Positions 16,509-25,070 of a stretch of 64,000 bases of DNA are shown piece after piece (within the stretch, counting starts at the first letter, position 1; every line of letters begins with the position of its first letter). A program made the position numbers and the translations under genes. Below the pieces are notes generated by a model. It made no database searches and was not told where the DNA came from. It saw only the letters and a list, made by a program, of their open reading frames with translations. Location of the stretch: assembly GCA_024742415.1 (NCBI GenBank), contig JANSYN010000009.1:62001-126000 (forward strand), read 5' to 3'. Source of the stretch: Gammaproteobacteria bacterium. GTDB lineage: Bacteria; Pseudomonadota; Gammaproteobacteria; Pseudomonadales; Halieaceae.

Positions 16509-18047
16509 TCAGTCGAACGCGGGCACAAACAGGTTTTTCGGATCGCCGGTGGTGACCTCGCCGCGCGCGCCGAGCATGTCCTGACTCATCATGCGCTGCA
16601 AGGTGGCCTCGTCATCCGGTGTTTCGGCAACGAAACGCGTGCCATCGTCAAGGCGCCCGATGACCAACGCACGCTCTACCCCTTCACGACCGTGCAACAC
16701 CGTGTAGGTCTCTATACTGGCCTGGCCCTGGGGGGTTTCGGTAAAGGGCGGACGCTGTTGTTCCAGAATGGCCTGCTGGTAGCTTTCCGGCGCTTCGCGC
16801 TGCCAAGTGCCACTGACCGGGGTTGTGGAGTAAATTCCCAGCGAGTGTTTGGTCACAAACCAGCCGTTGCCATTGAGCAACCCAAACTTGCCCGGATTGT
16901 CACGCAGCACGTTCATCATGGTGGCGATGGCATGGGTCACGTAGTTGTTGCCCGGCCCACCGAAGTACGGCAGGCCGCCGGTCACGGTCAGGCCACGCGG
17001 GTCGTCATGCGCAATGCCCAGTTCGTCACAGGCAATCTGCACCGCCGAGGGAAAGCAACTGTAGATGTCGAAAAAATCCATATCGTCGATAGACTTACCC
17101 GCCATCGCCATCGCCTTCTTGCCCATCGTGCGTATGGCAGGCGACGAGTAGTAGTTCTGGCGATCCGTCACGTTCCAGATCTCGTTCGCATCGGCACAGC
17201 CATGCAGGTAGACCATGCGGTCGTCCGCTACTCCCAGCTCACGCGCCCTGGCAACAGAGGTCATGATCAGCGCAGCACCCATATTCACCTGGATCACCGA
17301 GTTGAGGAACTTGGTGTAGGGAAAGCCTACATAGCGGTTATTGTCGCTGACCGTGGCGATCTCCTGCGCACTGCGTGCCGTGGGAAACCAGGACAGCGGA
17401 TTCTGCGCTGCCACCGCGTTAAAGCGGTGGTAGAGCTCACCCAGTTTCTCCTGGTGCGCTTGCAGCGTGCTGCCATACTTGCCACGCAGGGCGTTTTCAA
17501 ACAGGGCGTAGGTCGTGGCCGGCGTGTGCATGCCATAGACCATTTCGTGCGCAGAGGCCGCAGGATGGGCGTCGCCCAGCATCTGCGGCTCATCGCCGGA
17601 AGCATCCACCCAGGCGTCGAGGTCCATTCCCAGTTTGAGGCGTGACAACATGGTATTGAGGGCTTCAGCACCGACGATCATTACCGCTGACGACTCGCCA
17701 TCGGCAATGGCCTGGGCATACCGATTGACCAGCATCTGTGGCGTGTTACCGCCCGTGTGGGTGTAGCGCTGCTCGCCGGGGTTAATGTCGAGCGCCTTGC
17801 ACACGGCACCTGGCACATTGCGCACCATACCGCGCGCGCCACTGCCGCTTTCCGGGCTGTCTACGGTCAAGCCAACGGCAATCAGCGCATCCAGGCGCGC
17901 CAGCAGGGCTGCGCCGGGCCCTGCATCCTGTGCGGCCTCCCTTGCCACCTGCGCCATCAGCTGGATCGGTGTGGCTGCTTCTTCAGGATCGCGTTTGTCA
18001 GTTGTCTGGGCGCACCCGATCAGTACAGGCATGCGTGCGTCGTTCAT
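16509..18047 (-). CDS. Thiolase-superfamily acyl-CoA acetyltransferase with C-terminal extension
   Basis: Protein of 512 residues in the SCP-x/thiolase superfamily. The thiolase core covers about 1-400. Where classical thiolases have the nucleophile, the sequence reads YTHTGGNTPQML and lacks cysteine. The core ends with GGLPYFGGPGNNY and NGNGWFVTKHSLG. A further 100 residues form an extension with HGREGVERALVIGRLDDG, resembling the OB-like domain fused to some acetyl-CoA acetyltransferase-like proteins. AAGGAG precedes the ATG at 18047; the longer frame to 18101 has no support. It is flanked on the same strand by LLM oxidoreductase and alcohol dehydrogenase genes. Catalysis may be unlike ordinary thiolases. 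Confidence 0.85.
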   Translation of the reverse strand: MNDARMPVLIGCAQTTDKRDPEEAATPIQLMAQVAREAAQDAGPGAALLARLDALIAVGLTVDSPESGSGARGMVRNVPGAVCKALDINPGEQRYTHTGGNTPQMLVNRYAQAIADGESSAVMIVGAEALNTMLSRLKLGMDLDAWVDASGDEPQMLGDAHPAASAHEMVYGMHTPATTYALFENALRGKYGSTLQAHQEKLGELYHRFNAVAAQNPLSWFPTARSAQEIATVSDNNRYVGFPYTKFLNSVIQVNMGAALIMTSVARARELGVADDRMVYLHGCADANEIWNVTDRQNYYSSPAIRTMGKKAMAMAGKSIDDMDFFDIYSCFPSAVQIACDELGIAHDDPRGLTVTGGLPYFGGPGNNYVTHAIATMMNVLRDNPGKFGLLNGNGWFVTKHSLGIYSTTPVSGTWQREAPESYQQAILEQQRPPFTETPQGQASIETYTVLHGREGVERALVIGRLDDGTRFVAETPDDEATLQRMMSQDMLGARGEVTTGDPKNLFVPAFD

Positions 18048-18108
18048 TAGGGCTCCTTCAGTGATGTTCGTATTTTGCGGCGCTATCGCGCATGCATCCA
18101 AACGCGCT

Positions 18109-19125
18109 CTACAGCACCAGTTCGGCTATATCGCGCAGTTGTTGTTTGTCGCTGGTTGCCACCAGCAGGCTGGTCACGCGGGAATCCCGCCAGGCCTGCA
18201 AGCGATCGCGAATGCGGTCCTTGGGGCCTACCAGCGCCATGGCATCGGCCAGCTCATCGGGGATCACCGCAGCCGCCTCGTCACGCTTGTTCTCCATGAA
18301 CAACTGCTGGATTTTTTCAGCTTCGGCCTCGTAACCCATACGGCAAAAAAGGTCTTTGTGGAAGTTGGTGTTCTTCGCACCCATGCCACCGATGTAAAAA
18401 CTGAGGAAGGTCTTGACGCCGTGCAGACCCGCCGCGATATCGTCGGTGATATTGACCATCACCATCTGGTTGATCTCAAAATTCGGCGGCGCATTGGTCA
18501 GTGACTGCGCATAAACGCTCTCGTCGTAGGGGTTATAGAACAGCGGCAGCCAGCCGTCGGCGATCTCGGTAGACAGGGCGATGTTTTTGGGCCCCTCGGC
18601 CCCCATGAAGATCGGGATACGGTTGCGCAACGGGTGCACAATCGGCTTGAGGGGCTTGCCCAGGCCCATGCCGTCAGCGCCCGGGTACGGCAGCGGGTAG
18701 TGCGGGCCGTCATTGGTGACCGGCGCTTCCCGTGCGAACACCTGGCGTACGATGTCGATGTATTCGCGCGTGCGCGCCAGGGGCTTCGGGAAGGGCCTGC
18801 CGTACCAGCCCTCCACCACCTGTGGGCCAGACACGCCCAGTCCAAGAATCAGCCGTCCATTGGAGAGAAGGTCCAGGCTCAGGGCATGCATCGCACAGGC
18901 GGTCGGCGTGCGCGCCGACAGCTGCACCACGGCCGTGCCCAATTTTATCGTCTGCGTTTGCGCGCCAATCCAGCACAGTGGTGTAAAGGCATCGTTGCCC
19001 CATGATTCGGCAGACCAGACCGAGTCATAACCGAGTTTCTCCGCTTCCTGCGCCATCTCAACGAAATTGGGATTGGGCGCCGCGCTCCAGTATCCCTGTG
19101 CAAGACCCAGTTTTAGCTCCGCCAT
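18109..19125 (-). CDS. LLM-class (F420-type) flavin-dependent oxidoreductase
   Basis: TIM-barrel oxidoreductase of the luciferase-like superfamily, 338 residues from the ATG at 19125 (GTG at 19131 is the alternative, with the purine-rich ribosome site overlapping it). GYDSVWSAESWGNDAFTPL, the LGTAVVQLSARTP strand and SNGRLILGLGVSGPQVVEGW are typical of the F420-dependent LLM branch rather than FMN luciferases. The gene lies 61 bp upstream of the thiolase gene on the same strand. No F420 biosynthesis gene is in the window, so cofactor identity is inferred from similarity alone. Confidence 0.87.
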   Translation of the reverse strand: MAELKLGLAQGYWSAAPNPNFVEMAQEAEKLGYDSVWSAESWGNDAFTPLCWIGAQTQTIKLGTAVVQLSARTPTACAMHALSLDLLSNGRLILGLGVSGPQVVEGWYGRPFPKPLARTREYIDIVRQVFAREAPVTNDGPHYPLPYPGADGMGLGKPLKPIVHPLRNRIPIFMGAEGPKNIALSTEIADGWLPLFYNPYDESVYAQSLTNAPPNFEINQMVMVNITDDIAAGLHGVKTFLSFYIGGMGAKNTNFHKDLFCRMGYEAEAEKIQQLFMENKRDEAAAVIPDELADAMALVGPKDRIRDRLQAWRDSRVTSLLVATSDKQQLRDIAELVL

Positions 19126-19323
19126 GTTCACCTCACCTGATGGTTGTTTTTTAAACAGTTTATTGCCCGGCCGCGTTCGTCATTCCTGTTTTACGCACCG
19201 GCGCCGCTATTGGGCTTGCGCAGATGCGACCATGCGCCAGACCGACACCAGCAACAGGAGACGAATAGTAACAGAGCTCCCGGCGATGCAAAGCAGCGCG
19301 GCCCGCGGGCCACGCGCAACCGG

Positions 19324-19983
19324 TTACACACCGGTACCACCCGCCGCCTGCGCAAGGCGGCGCGGCGGTGGAAAAGGCGTATTGAGAAAAGTGCCCAGCC
19401 AGTGCACCAGCACCACCAGTACCAGGTCACCCTGCCCCATCAAATGGCTCAGCCCCATGCCGCCAAGAAAGGTGCCGACACAGTTGCGCAGCTTCCAGCG
19501 CAACGTGAAGTAATGGAGCGCCGCAAACACCAGGTTGCTGACCACATGTGCCGGCAGCAAACCCAGGGAAGGTGTCATGAGTAAAGGCAACATGACACGG
19601 AAGGCGATTTCCTCGACGATCGAGATGAACAGGAGATACAGAATCCAGCGACACTGACGGGCCACGGGCTGTGGCCTGCGCTTGCTCCAGAATGCAAAGA
19701 ACAACAGCATAGCCGCAACGGCCCACAGGTAGACCCAGGGGTGCTGCGCAAAACGCGCTGTGGTGGCCTGCAACACCGGCCATGCACCGGGCACCAGCAT
19801 ACCTACTGCCGCGATGCCGCCCATGGTTGCTCCGTGTCTGCGCAACACGTCCGCAAAGGTCGTAACGCGGTAACCGTTCGCATCAGGGCCGCGCTGCAGG
19901 CGTCCATGGTGTACCGCAGGCGGCGTTGTCACTGCCTGATCCCGGTGCCCGGACGCCGGTTCGTCCTGCTCTTTACCTGCCAT
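19324..19983 (-). CDS. CPBP-family intramembrane metalloprotease
   Basis: Multi-spanning membrane protein with the CAAX-prenyl-protease/bacteriocin-processing (CPBP, ABI) signature: EEIAFR, followed by SNLVFAALHY, and a final HWLGTF, which provide the glutamates and histidines of the metal site. About five hydrophobic segments are visible. I chose the ATG at 19983 (220 residues) because a purine-rich AGAGGCAGG lies upstream; the open frame extends to 20208, and an ATG at 20079 is an alternative, but the extra N-terminus is polar, Ala-rich and overlaps the promoter of the divergent receptor gene. Substrate unknown. Confidence 0.78.
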   Translation of the reverse strand: MAGKEQDEPASGHRDQAVTTPPAVHHGRLQRGPDANGYRVTTFADVLRRHGATMGGIAAVGMLVPGAWPVLQATTARFAQHPWVYLWAVAAMLLFFAFWSKRRPQPVARQCRWILYLLFISIVEEIAFRVMLPLLMTPSLGLLPAHVVSNLVFAALHYFTLRWKLRNCVGTFLGGMGLSHLMGQGDLVLVVLVHWLGTFLNTPFPPPRRLAQAAGGTGV

Positions 19984-20189
19984 GCTTGTGCCTGCCTCTA
20001 CCGTTTGGCCTGCAGTTGTAAAGGAATTACCCACATAAAGCGAATGCGGCGCGCGTGCCGCAGCCGTATTAGACGGCATGTGCCGCCGGCGCCCGTCGCC
20101 AGTGCTGGCAAGTGATCGGGCGAGCCAATGGAATTCCTGTTCTTCTGTGGTAACGTTTTGCCATAACACATAAGAAAGGACGCTCGCCC

Positions 20190-22400
20190 ATGCCGAACAA
20201 AACGTCAATCATGCTGATGGCCCTCGCCGCACTGACCGGCATACCAGCAGCACAGGGGCAGATGCTCGAAGAGATCGTGGTGACCGCACAGAAACGCGAA
20301 CAGAGCCTGCAGGACGTTGCAATTTCAGTCGCCGTCATCAGCGGCGAGGAACTGGCCGCACTGAACAAGACGCAAATCAGTGAACTGACGCGCCTGGTGC
20401 CGAGCCTGACCTACTCCGGCGGCACATCGGACGCCGGGCAGAGCATTATTGTTCGCGGCATCGGCACCCAGACCTTTAGCCGCTCGGTTGACCAGTCCGT
20501 GGGTACGGTCATCGACGGTGTCGTCTCCAGCAGCGTGTCGGGCTCATTGCTGGACTTCAGCGATGTCGCACGCGTCGAGGTACTGCGCGGCCCGCAGGGC
20601 ATGCTGTTTGGTAAAAACGCGAGCGCCGGCGTGCTCAGTATCACCACGCAAGCACCCACGCGGGAACTGCGCGCGGGCGCCGGCCTCAGCTATGGCGACG
20701 AAAACGCCACGCAACTCAACGGTTATCTCTCTGGCCCGCTGGTGCAGGACACGCTGCTGGCGCGCGTCGCGGCCTACAGCAATACGCGCGACGGTATTTT
20801 GTCCAACGAGTTTCCCGGCGGCAAAGACATGAATGACCGCGACGAATGGGGTGTCAGGAGCAAACTGCAATGGCTGGTCAGCGACGACCTCGACATCACG
20901 CTGGCCTACAACCACGTGGAGCGCGAGCATAACTGCTGTATCGGCCCACTGGAAGTGGTGACGCCAGGCAGCGTCGCTGATCGTGAAGGCGGAGAACGCG
21001 GCCCCAGGGCAGACACCCTGCTGGACAACGACGAATCCCCCGGGCGCACCGATGCTGACGTCTACAGCATTGAAGCGAACTGGCAATGGGGGCAACACCT
21101 GCTGACTTCCATCACCGCGTACACCGAGGAGGATGTTTTTGGCGCTGCCAGGTCAGACCTGTACACTCGCACCGCGCTGCCCCTGAACGACAGCTTCGGC
21201 CACTACGAGCAGTTTACGCAGGAGTTGCGCCTGACCTCCCCGGCGGATCGCACCGTCAGTTACGTTGCCGGCCTGTATTACTTCGACAAAAAAATCGACC
21301 GCGAGTTTGAACGCGTCATCTCACTCAACGGCATCGACCAGGCGCCCGCGGGCGAGATATCAGTACTGAACTACGCAGACACGCGCAACGAGAGTTTCGC
21401 AGTGTTCGGCCAGGCGACATGGAACATCACTGAGCGCGCCCGGCTCTCGCTGGGGGCACGCTACAACGATGAGGCGCTCTCCATTGACCAGACGGTCGGG
21501 TCTTTCCCCGGCACTATCGCGGAGGCCCCTGCCGGCGAAATTGCGGACGACACCGACGACCAGCAATGGTCGGGGCGCATCATTGGCGAACTGGACATTA
21601 CCCCTGCTGCCATGGTGTACGCCAGTATCGCACGCGGCTACAAAGGCCCCGGTTCCAACTCGCTGCCTTCGGGGCCGTCTAGTGGGGAGGTATTTGTCGA
21701 CCCGGAGATTCCCACCAACTACGAACTGGGCATCAAGTCGCAGTGGCTGGACGACCGTCTGCGGCTCAATGGCGCGCTGTACTATACGCAGTTCGAGGAC
21801 TTCCAGGCGTCAGCACAGGTGCCCAACGCCTTCCCACCCCTGTTTTTTCTCACCAACGCCGGTGAACTGGAAACCCAGGGTGTCGAGCTGGAAATGAATG
21901 CCCAGTTGCTGCCCAACCTGGGCGTGCAGGCGTCGATTGCCTACACCGATGCGATTTTTTCTGACTGGACCGACGCACCGTGCTATTCAGGCCAAACCGA
22001 AATGCAGGGCTGCGTCAACGGCATCCAGGACCTGTCAGGCGCAGACATGCCCAATTCTCCCGACTGGGCATTCAACCTGGGCGCCAACTACTTTCTGCCA
22101 ATTGAATCGCAGCCGTTCAATGCCTTTGTACGCGGTAACTACTTCTGGCAGGACGACGTGCAATACGACACCACCAACAACCCCCTGCATGTCGGAGACG
22201 CCTACGGCACGCTGGATCTCTACCTGGGGGTCGCTGACAAGAGCGGACGTTACAGCGCCCAGTTTTTCGTCCTCAACGCGCTGGATGAGTTTTATGTCAG
22301 CAGCCTGTCGGGGCAGCAGGTTGTGGGTATCGAGGCTGCCCACGGGCTGGCTTACACCTACAAACGTCGCCTGGGGGTCTCTCTGCGCGTCGATTTCTGA
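20190..22400 (+). CDS. TonB-dependent outer-membrane receptor
   Basis: Beta-barrel importer of 736 residues. It has a short signal peptide (cleavage near AAQG, about 1-23) and a TonB-box-like LEEIVVTAQKREQSLQDV right after it. The plug contains IIVRGIGTQTFSRSVDQSVG and VEVLRGPQGMLFGKNASAGV. The barrel terminates in RLGVSLRVDF. The sequence is of the FecA/vitamin-B12-like marine TBDR class, distinct from the receptor at 7874-10303. AAAGGA precedes the ATG. It is divergent from the CPBP gene and followed after 264 bp by an ion exchanger. Ligand unknown. Confidence 0.94.
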   Translation: MPNKTSIMLMALAALTGIPAAQGQMLEEIVVTAQKREQSLQDVAISVAVISGEELAALNKTQISELTRLVPSLTYSGGTSDAGQSIIVRGIGTQTFSRSVDQSVGTVIDGVVSSSVSGSLLDFSDVARVEVLRGPQGMLFGKNASAGVLSITTQAPTRELRAGAGLSYGDENATQLNGYLSGPLVQDTLLARVAAYSNTRDGILSNEFPGGKDMNDRDEWGVRSKLQWLVSDDLDITLAYNHVEREHNCCIGPLEVVTPGSVADREGGERGPRADTLLDNDESPGRTDADVYSIEANWQWGQHLLTSITAYTEEDVFGAARSDLYTRTALPLNDSFGHYEQFTQELRLTSPADRTVSYVAGLYYFDKKIDREFERVISLNGIDQAPAGEISVLNYADTRNESFAVFGQATWNITERARLSLGARYNDEALSIDQTVGSFPGTIAEAPAGEIADDTDDQQWSGRIIGELDITPAAMVYASIARGYKGPGSNSLPSGPSSGEVFVDPEIPTNYELGIKSQWLDDRLRLNGALYYTQFEDFQASAQVPNAFPPLFFLTNAGELETQGVELEMNAQLLPNLGVQASIAYTDAIFSDWTDAPCYSGQTEMQGCVNGIQDLSGADMPNSPDWAFNLGANYFLPIESQPFNAFVRGNYFWQDDVQYDTTNNPLHVGDAYGTLDLYLGVADKSGRYSAQFFVLNALDEFYVSSLSGQQVVGIEAAHGLAYTYKRRLGVSLRVDF

Positions 22401-22664
22401 ACCCCGGCGCACAGCCGGTGTCTGGCGCAAAACTGCGTTATAGTGTGAGCGCTAACCGCTGCAACAGCCATGCGCGCTGCGGGCACTGCACTGCGCCGTT
22501 TTACGCTGGATGGTTTTGCGCTCGCCCGTTGTGCGTGCGTTTGTATTGCGCAGGCATCGACGGTTGCGCCGTGGGCAACGCGACGTTGCGCGCACTGACG
22601 AGTCGCCGGTGAGTGCGACACGACGCGACCGATTTGAACCAACACCCGTCACCAAGAGGCCAAC

Positions 22665-23639
22665 ATGACCATCGTTCTGCTCATTACAGGTATCGCACTG
22701 CTATTGGCCGGTGGCACTGCACTGGTTCGCGGCGCCTCCGGCCTCGCGGAAATTTACGGCGTATCGCCGCTGGTGGTGGGTCTGACGGTGGTTGCCTTTG
22801 GTACCAGTGCACCCGAGCTGATGGTCAACGTTCTGGGTGCACTGCGCAACGAAACGGCGCTCGCGTTTGGCAATATCGCAGGCTCCAATATTGCCAATCT
22901 TGGCCTGGTGCTCGGCATGGCGGCGCTGTTCATGCCACTGTCCATCCAGGGGCAGATTATTCGACGTGAGTTGCCCTTGCTACTGCTCGCTACCAGTGTT
23001 CTGGTGGTAATGACCGCCGACCCGTTCTTTCGTGGCCTCGCGCCGGTGCTGGATCGTTCAGACGGCATGATCATGCTGCTGCTGTTTTCGATCTTTATCT
23101 ATCTCACCGCCAGCGACCTGCTGCGCGAGAAGGAAGACCCTCTGGTCGCGGCGGTCGACGCACTGCCATTAAAAGTCAGCGGCAGTAAAGCCTCTTACGG
23201 GGTGATTATTCTGCTGGGGGCAGCCGGCCTGGCGCTGGGCGCCAATCTCACCATCGAACACGGCAGTGCGTTAGCCACGGCCTGGGGCGTTTCACCGGTT
23301 ATCGTAGGCATTTTTGTCGTCGCCATCGGTACCAGCATGCCCGAACTGGTAACGTCGATTATTGCCGCCATGAACCGCCAGGCGGACCTCTGTGTTGGCA
23401 ACGTCATTGGCTCAAACATTTTTAACGGCATGTTCGTGTTACCGATCAGCGCGCTGATTCGACCGCTGGAGGTGCCGCCCGGTGGCCTCATCGATTTATC
23501 GGTTGGCCTGCTGCTGGCAGCAGCGCTCATCCCGATTTTTATCGTTGGCAACTCCCACATGACACGTATCGCCGGCATTGCGTTCGTCCTGATCTACGCA
23601 GGCTACCTGGCGCTGCGACTGCAAATGCCAGGCGCCTGA
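22665..23639 (+). CDS. Calcium/sodium antiporter (CaCA family, YrbG-like)
   Basis: Inner-membrane cation exchanger of 324 residues with about ten hydrophobic helices arranged as an inverted duplicate. The two alpha-repeats are plainly visible: VVAFGTSAPELMVN with GNIAGSNIANLG in the first half, and VVAIGTSMPELVTS with GNVIGSNIFNGMF in the second. The paired acidic residues of GTSxPE bind the cation. AGAGG precedes the ATG. It stands alone, with a convergent PI-PLC gene 137 bp downstream. The direction and exact ion (Ca2+ or K+) are not decidable from sequence. Confidence 0.93.
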   Translation: MTIVLLITGIALLLAGGTALVRGASGLAEIYGVSPLVVGLTVVAFGTSAPELMVNVLGALRNETALAFGNIAGSNIANLGLVLGMAALFMPLSIQGQIIRRELPLLLLATSVLVVMTADPFFRGLAPVLDRSDGMIMLLLFSIFIYLTASDLLREKEDPLVAAVDALPLKVSGSKASYGVIILLGAAGLALGANLTIEHGSALATAWGVSPVIVGIFVVAIGTSMPELVTSIIAAMNRQADLCVGNVIGSNIFNGMFVLPISALIRPLEVPPGGLIDLSVGLLLAAALIPIFIVGNSHMTRIAGIAFVLIYAGYLALRLQMPGA

Positions 23640-23776
23640 ACCCCGGTGACATCACACCATCGCCGCACCGGCCAGTGGTGGCACGTGACAAACGACTTGC
23701 CCGAATCGCCTTGCCGGCACCGGACCATCGCAGCCGCAACACCCCACAGGCCGCCTCGCGGCAGAATTAGCCGGCG

Positions 23777-24958
23777 CTAGCGACCCAGGTCGATCGCGTC
23801 AGTGCACTGCCCCGGGTTAACCGGATTACAGCGTGCCACGCCACCACCGGGAATGCTGACCTGGTAGCTGCCAAACCGCGGGTCCGGCACCTGGTAATCG
23901 GTGCTGATGTATTGTGCGCCGGTGGCCAGTGCAATATCACGACGCGAGGTGTCGTTGGTACGCGACTCGTTCGTGTCAGCATCCGCCCGCGTGCGCACCA
24001 GATACCCCTGACTGACCAGCGACTCGATCTCCCCAGGGTTGCCGCGCGGGTCGTTGCGCTTCATGAACGCCGCCTCGGGCGTGCCTACCGGCGAATCAAC
24101 AAACAGCACGCGACCCTGCAAGGAGGGATGCCCCTCCACATAGAGATCGCGCTTGCTGCCGCCGTTGTCCAACGCAAACAGTACTTTGCCACGCGCCTGG
24201 GCCAGGGTTGGCCAGCCGGTGGTCAAGATGGCCTGCTCCAGCGTTGCCGCGTCGCCGCGCACGTCATCGGGCACCAGCAACTGATCGCTGTCGAAAACGC
24301 TGCGAATCTCCACATCGATCTGGTCAAGCGCTGCGCGGTCAAAGGGCAGCGGCACGGCAAAGCCCAAATCCAGCGGATCCGGAATCGGCTCATCCTTGGC
24401 TTCCACCAGCACCATAATGGGCAAGTGGCGCGGGTTCATGTCAGACCACAGCTTGACCTGCTGCAGGCAACTGACGAACGTATAGCAGGTGGTCTCGTAG
24501 TCGATCTCCTGCACATGCAGGACCTTCAGGCCAGGCTCATCGAGTTCGGGAATACCAGACGCCGCAGGCTCCTCAAACAGGGTGCGCGCCTGCCGGTCGG
24601 CATACAAGCCGCCGTCCGGGTCATGAAAAATATCCAGTTCAATCTGCCGTATGCCCTGGTTTTCAAACTGCTCCATCAGAGGCGGATGCGAGTACAGCAA
24701 GGTGGGGGCTACATCGGGAATGAAGGCCAGCAACAGGTCGAAGACCTCCTGTGGCGGTTCAATGTGGTAGCTGTTGTGCGTACCCAGGTACTGCAGTTGA
24801 TTCAGTCGCAGGGAATCAGCGGGATCGGCCAACGTGTTATCGGCGCCATCGCTGCAGCCCGCGACCTGCGCGGCTACCAACACAGCCAGGCTCGCGGCCA
24901 ACAACCCACGGCGCAAACGCGTGGCAAAGGCAAAACGACTCGGAAGACTCTTCATCAT
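23777..24958 (-). CDS. Ca2+-dependent phosphoinositide phospholipase C-like lipoprotein
   Basis: Predicted lipoprotein of 393 residues: an arginine-rich n-region, hydrophobic stretch and lipobox VAGC with Cys about 35. The catalytic TIM barrel shows the PI-PLC X-like elements LGTHNSYH (first catalytic His) and QIELDIFHDPDGG, and LVEAKDE later. The family is the calcium-dependent PI-PLC-like group of bacteria, whose natural substrates are poorly known. It is divergent from the ceramidase gene across a 112-bp gap; the two may share regulation and act outside the cytoplasm on membrane lipids. The first Met of the MM pair (24958) is used; the second is equally possible. Confidence 0.85.
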   Translation of the reverse strand: MMKSLPSRFAFATRLRRGLLAASLAVLVAAQVAGCSDGADNTLADPADSLRLNQLQYLGTHNSYHIEPPQEVFDLLLAFIPDVAPTLLYSHPPLMEQFENQGIRQIELDIFHDPDGGLYADRQARTLFEEPAASGIPELDEPGLKVLHVQEIDYETTCYTFVSCLQQVKLWSDMNPRHLPIMVLVEAKDEPIPDPLDLGFAVPLPFDRAALDQIDVEIRSVFDSDQLLVPDDVRGDAATLEQAILTTGWPTLAQARGKVLFALDNGGSKRDLYVEGHPSLQGRVLFVDSPVGTPEAAFMKRNDPRGNPGEIESLVSQGYLVRTRADADTNESRTNDTSRRDIALATGAQYISTDYQVPDPRFGSYQVSIPGGGVARCNPVNPGQCTDAIDLGR

Positions 24959-25070
24959 TGCGTATTATCCTTATTCAGATGACGGGCACGAAGTACTGTC
25001 AAAACAGCAGCAGGCTGGTGATTCTTGATCAGCCGCGCAGTGAAGTAAAGCGAATGGGGATATAACAATA

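Noticed and set aside
16479-17645. Open frame of 388 codons on the plus strand opposite the thiolase gene
   Set aside because: It is the shadow of the minus-strand thiolase; its composition is His/Arg/Gly-rich with no homology, and the opposite frame carries clear motifs.
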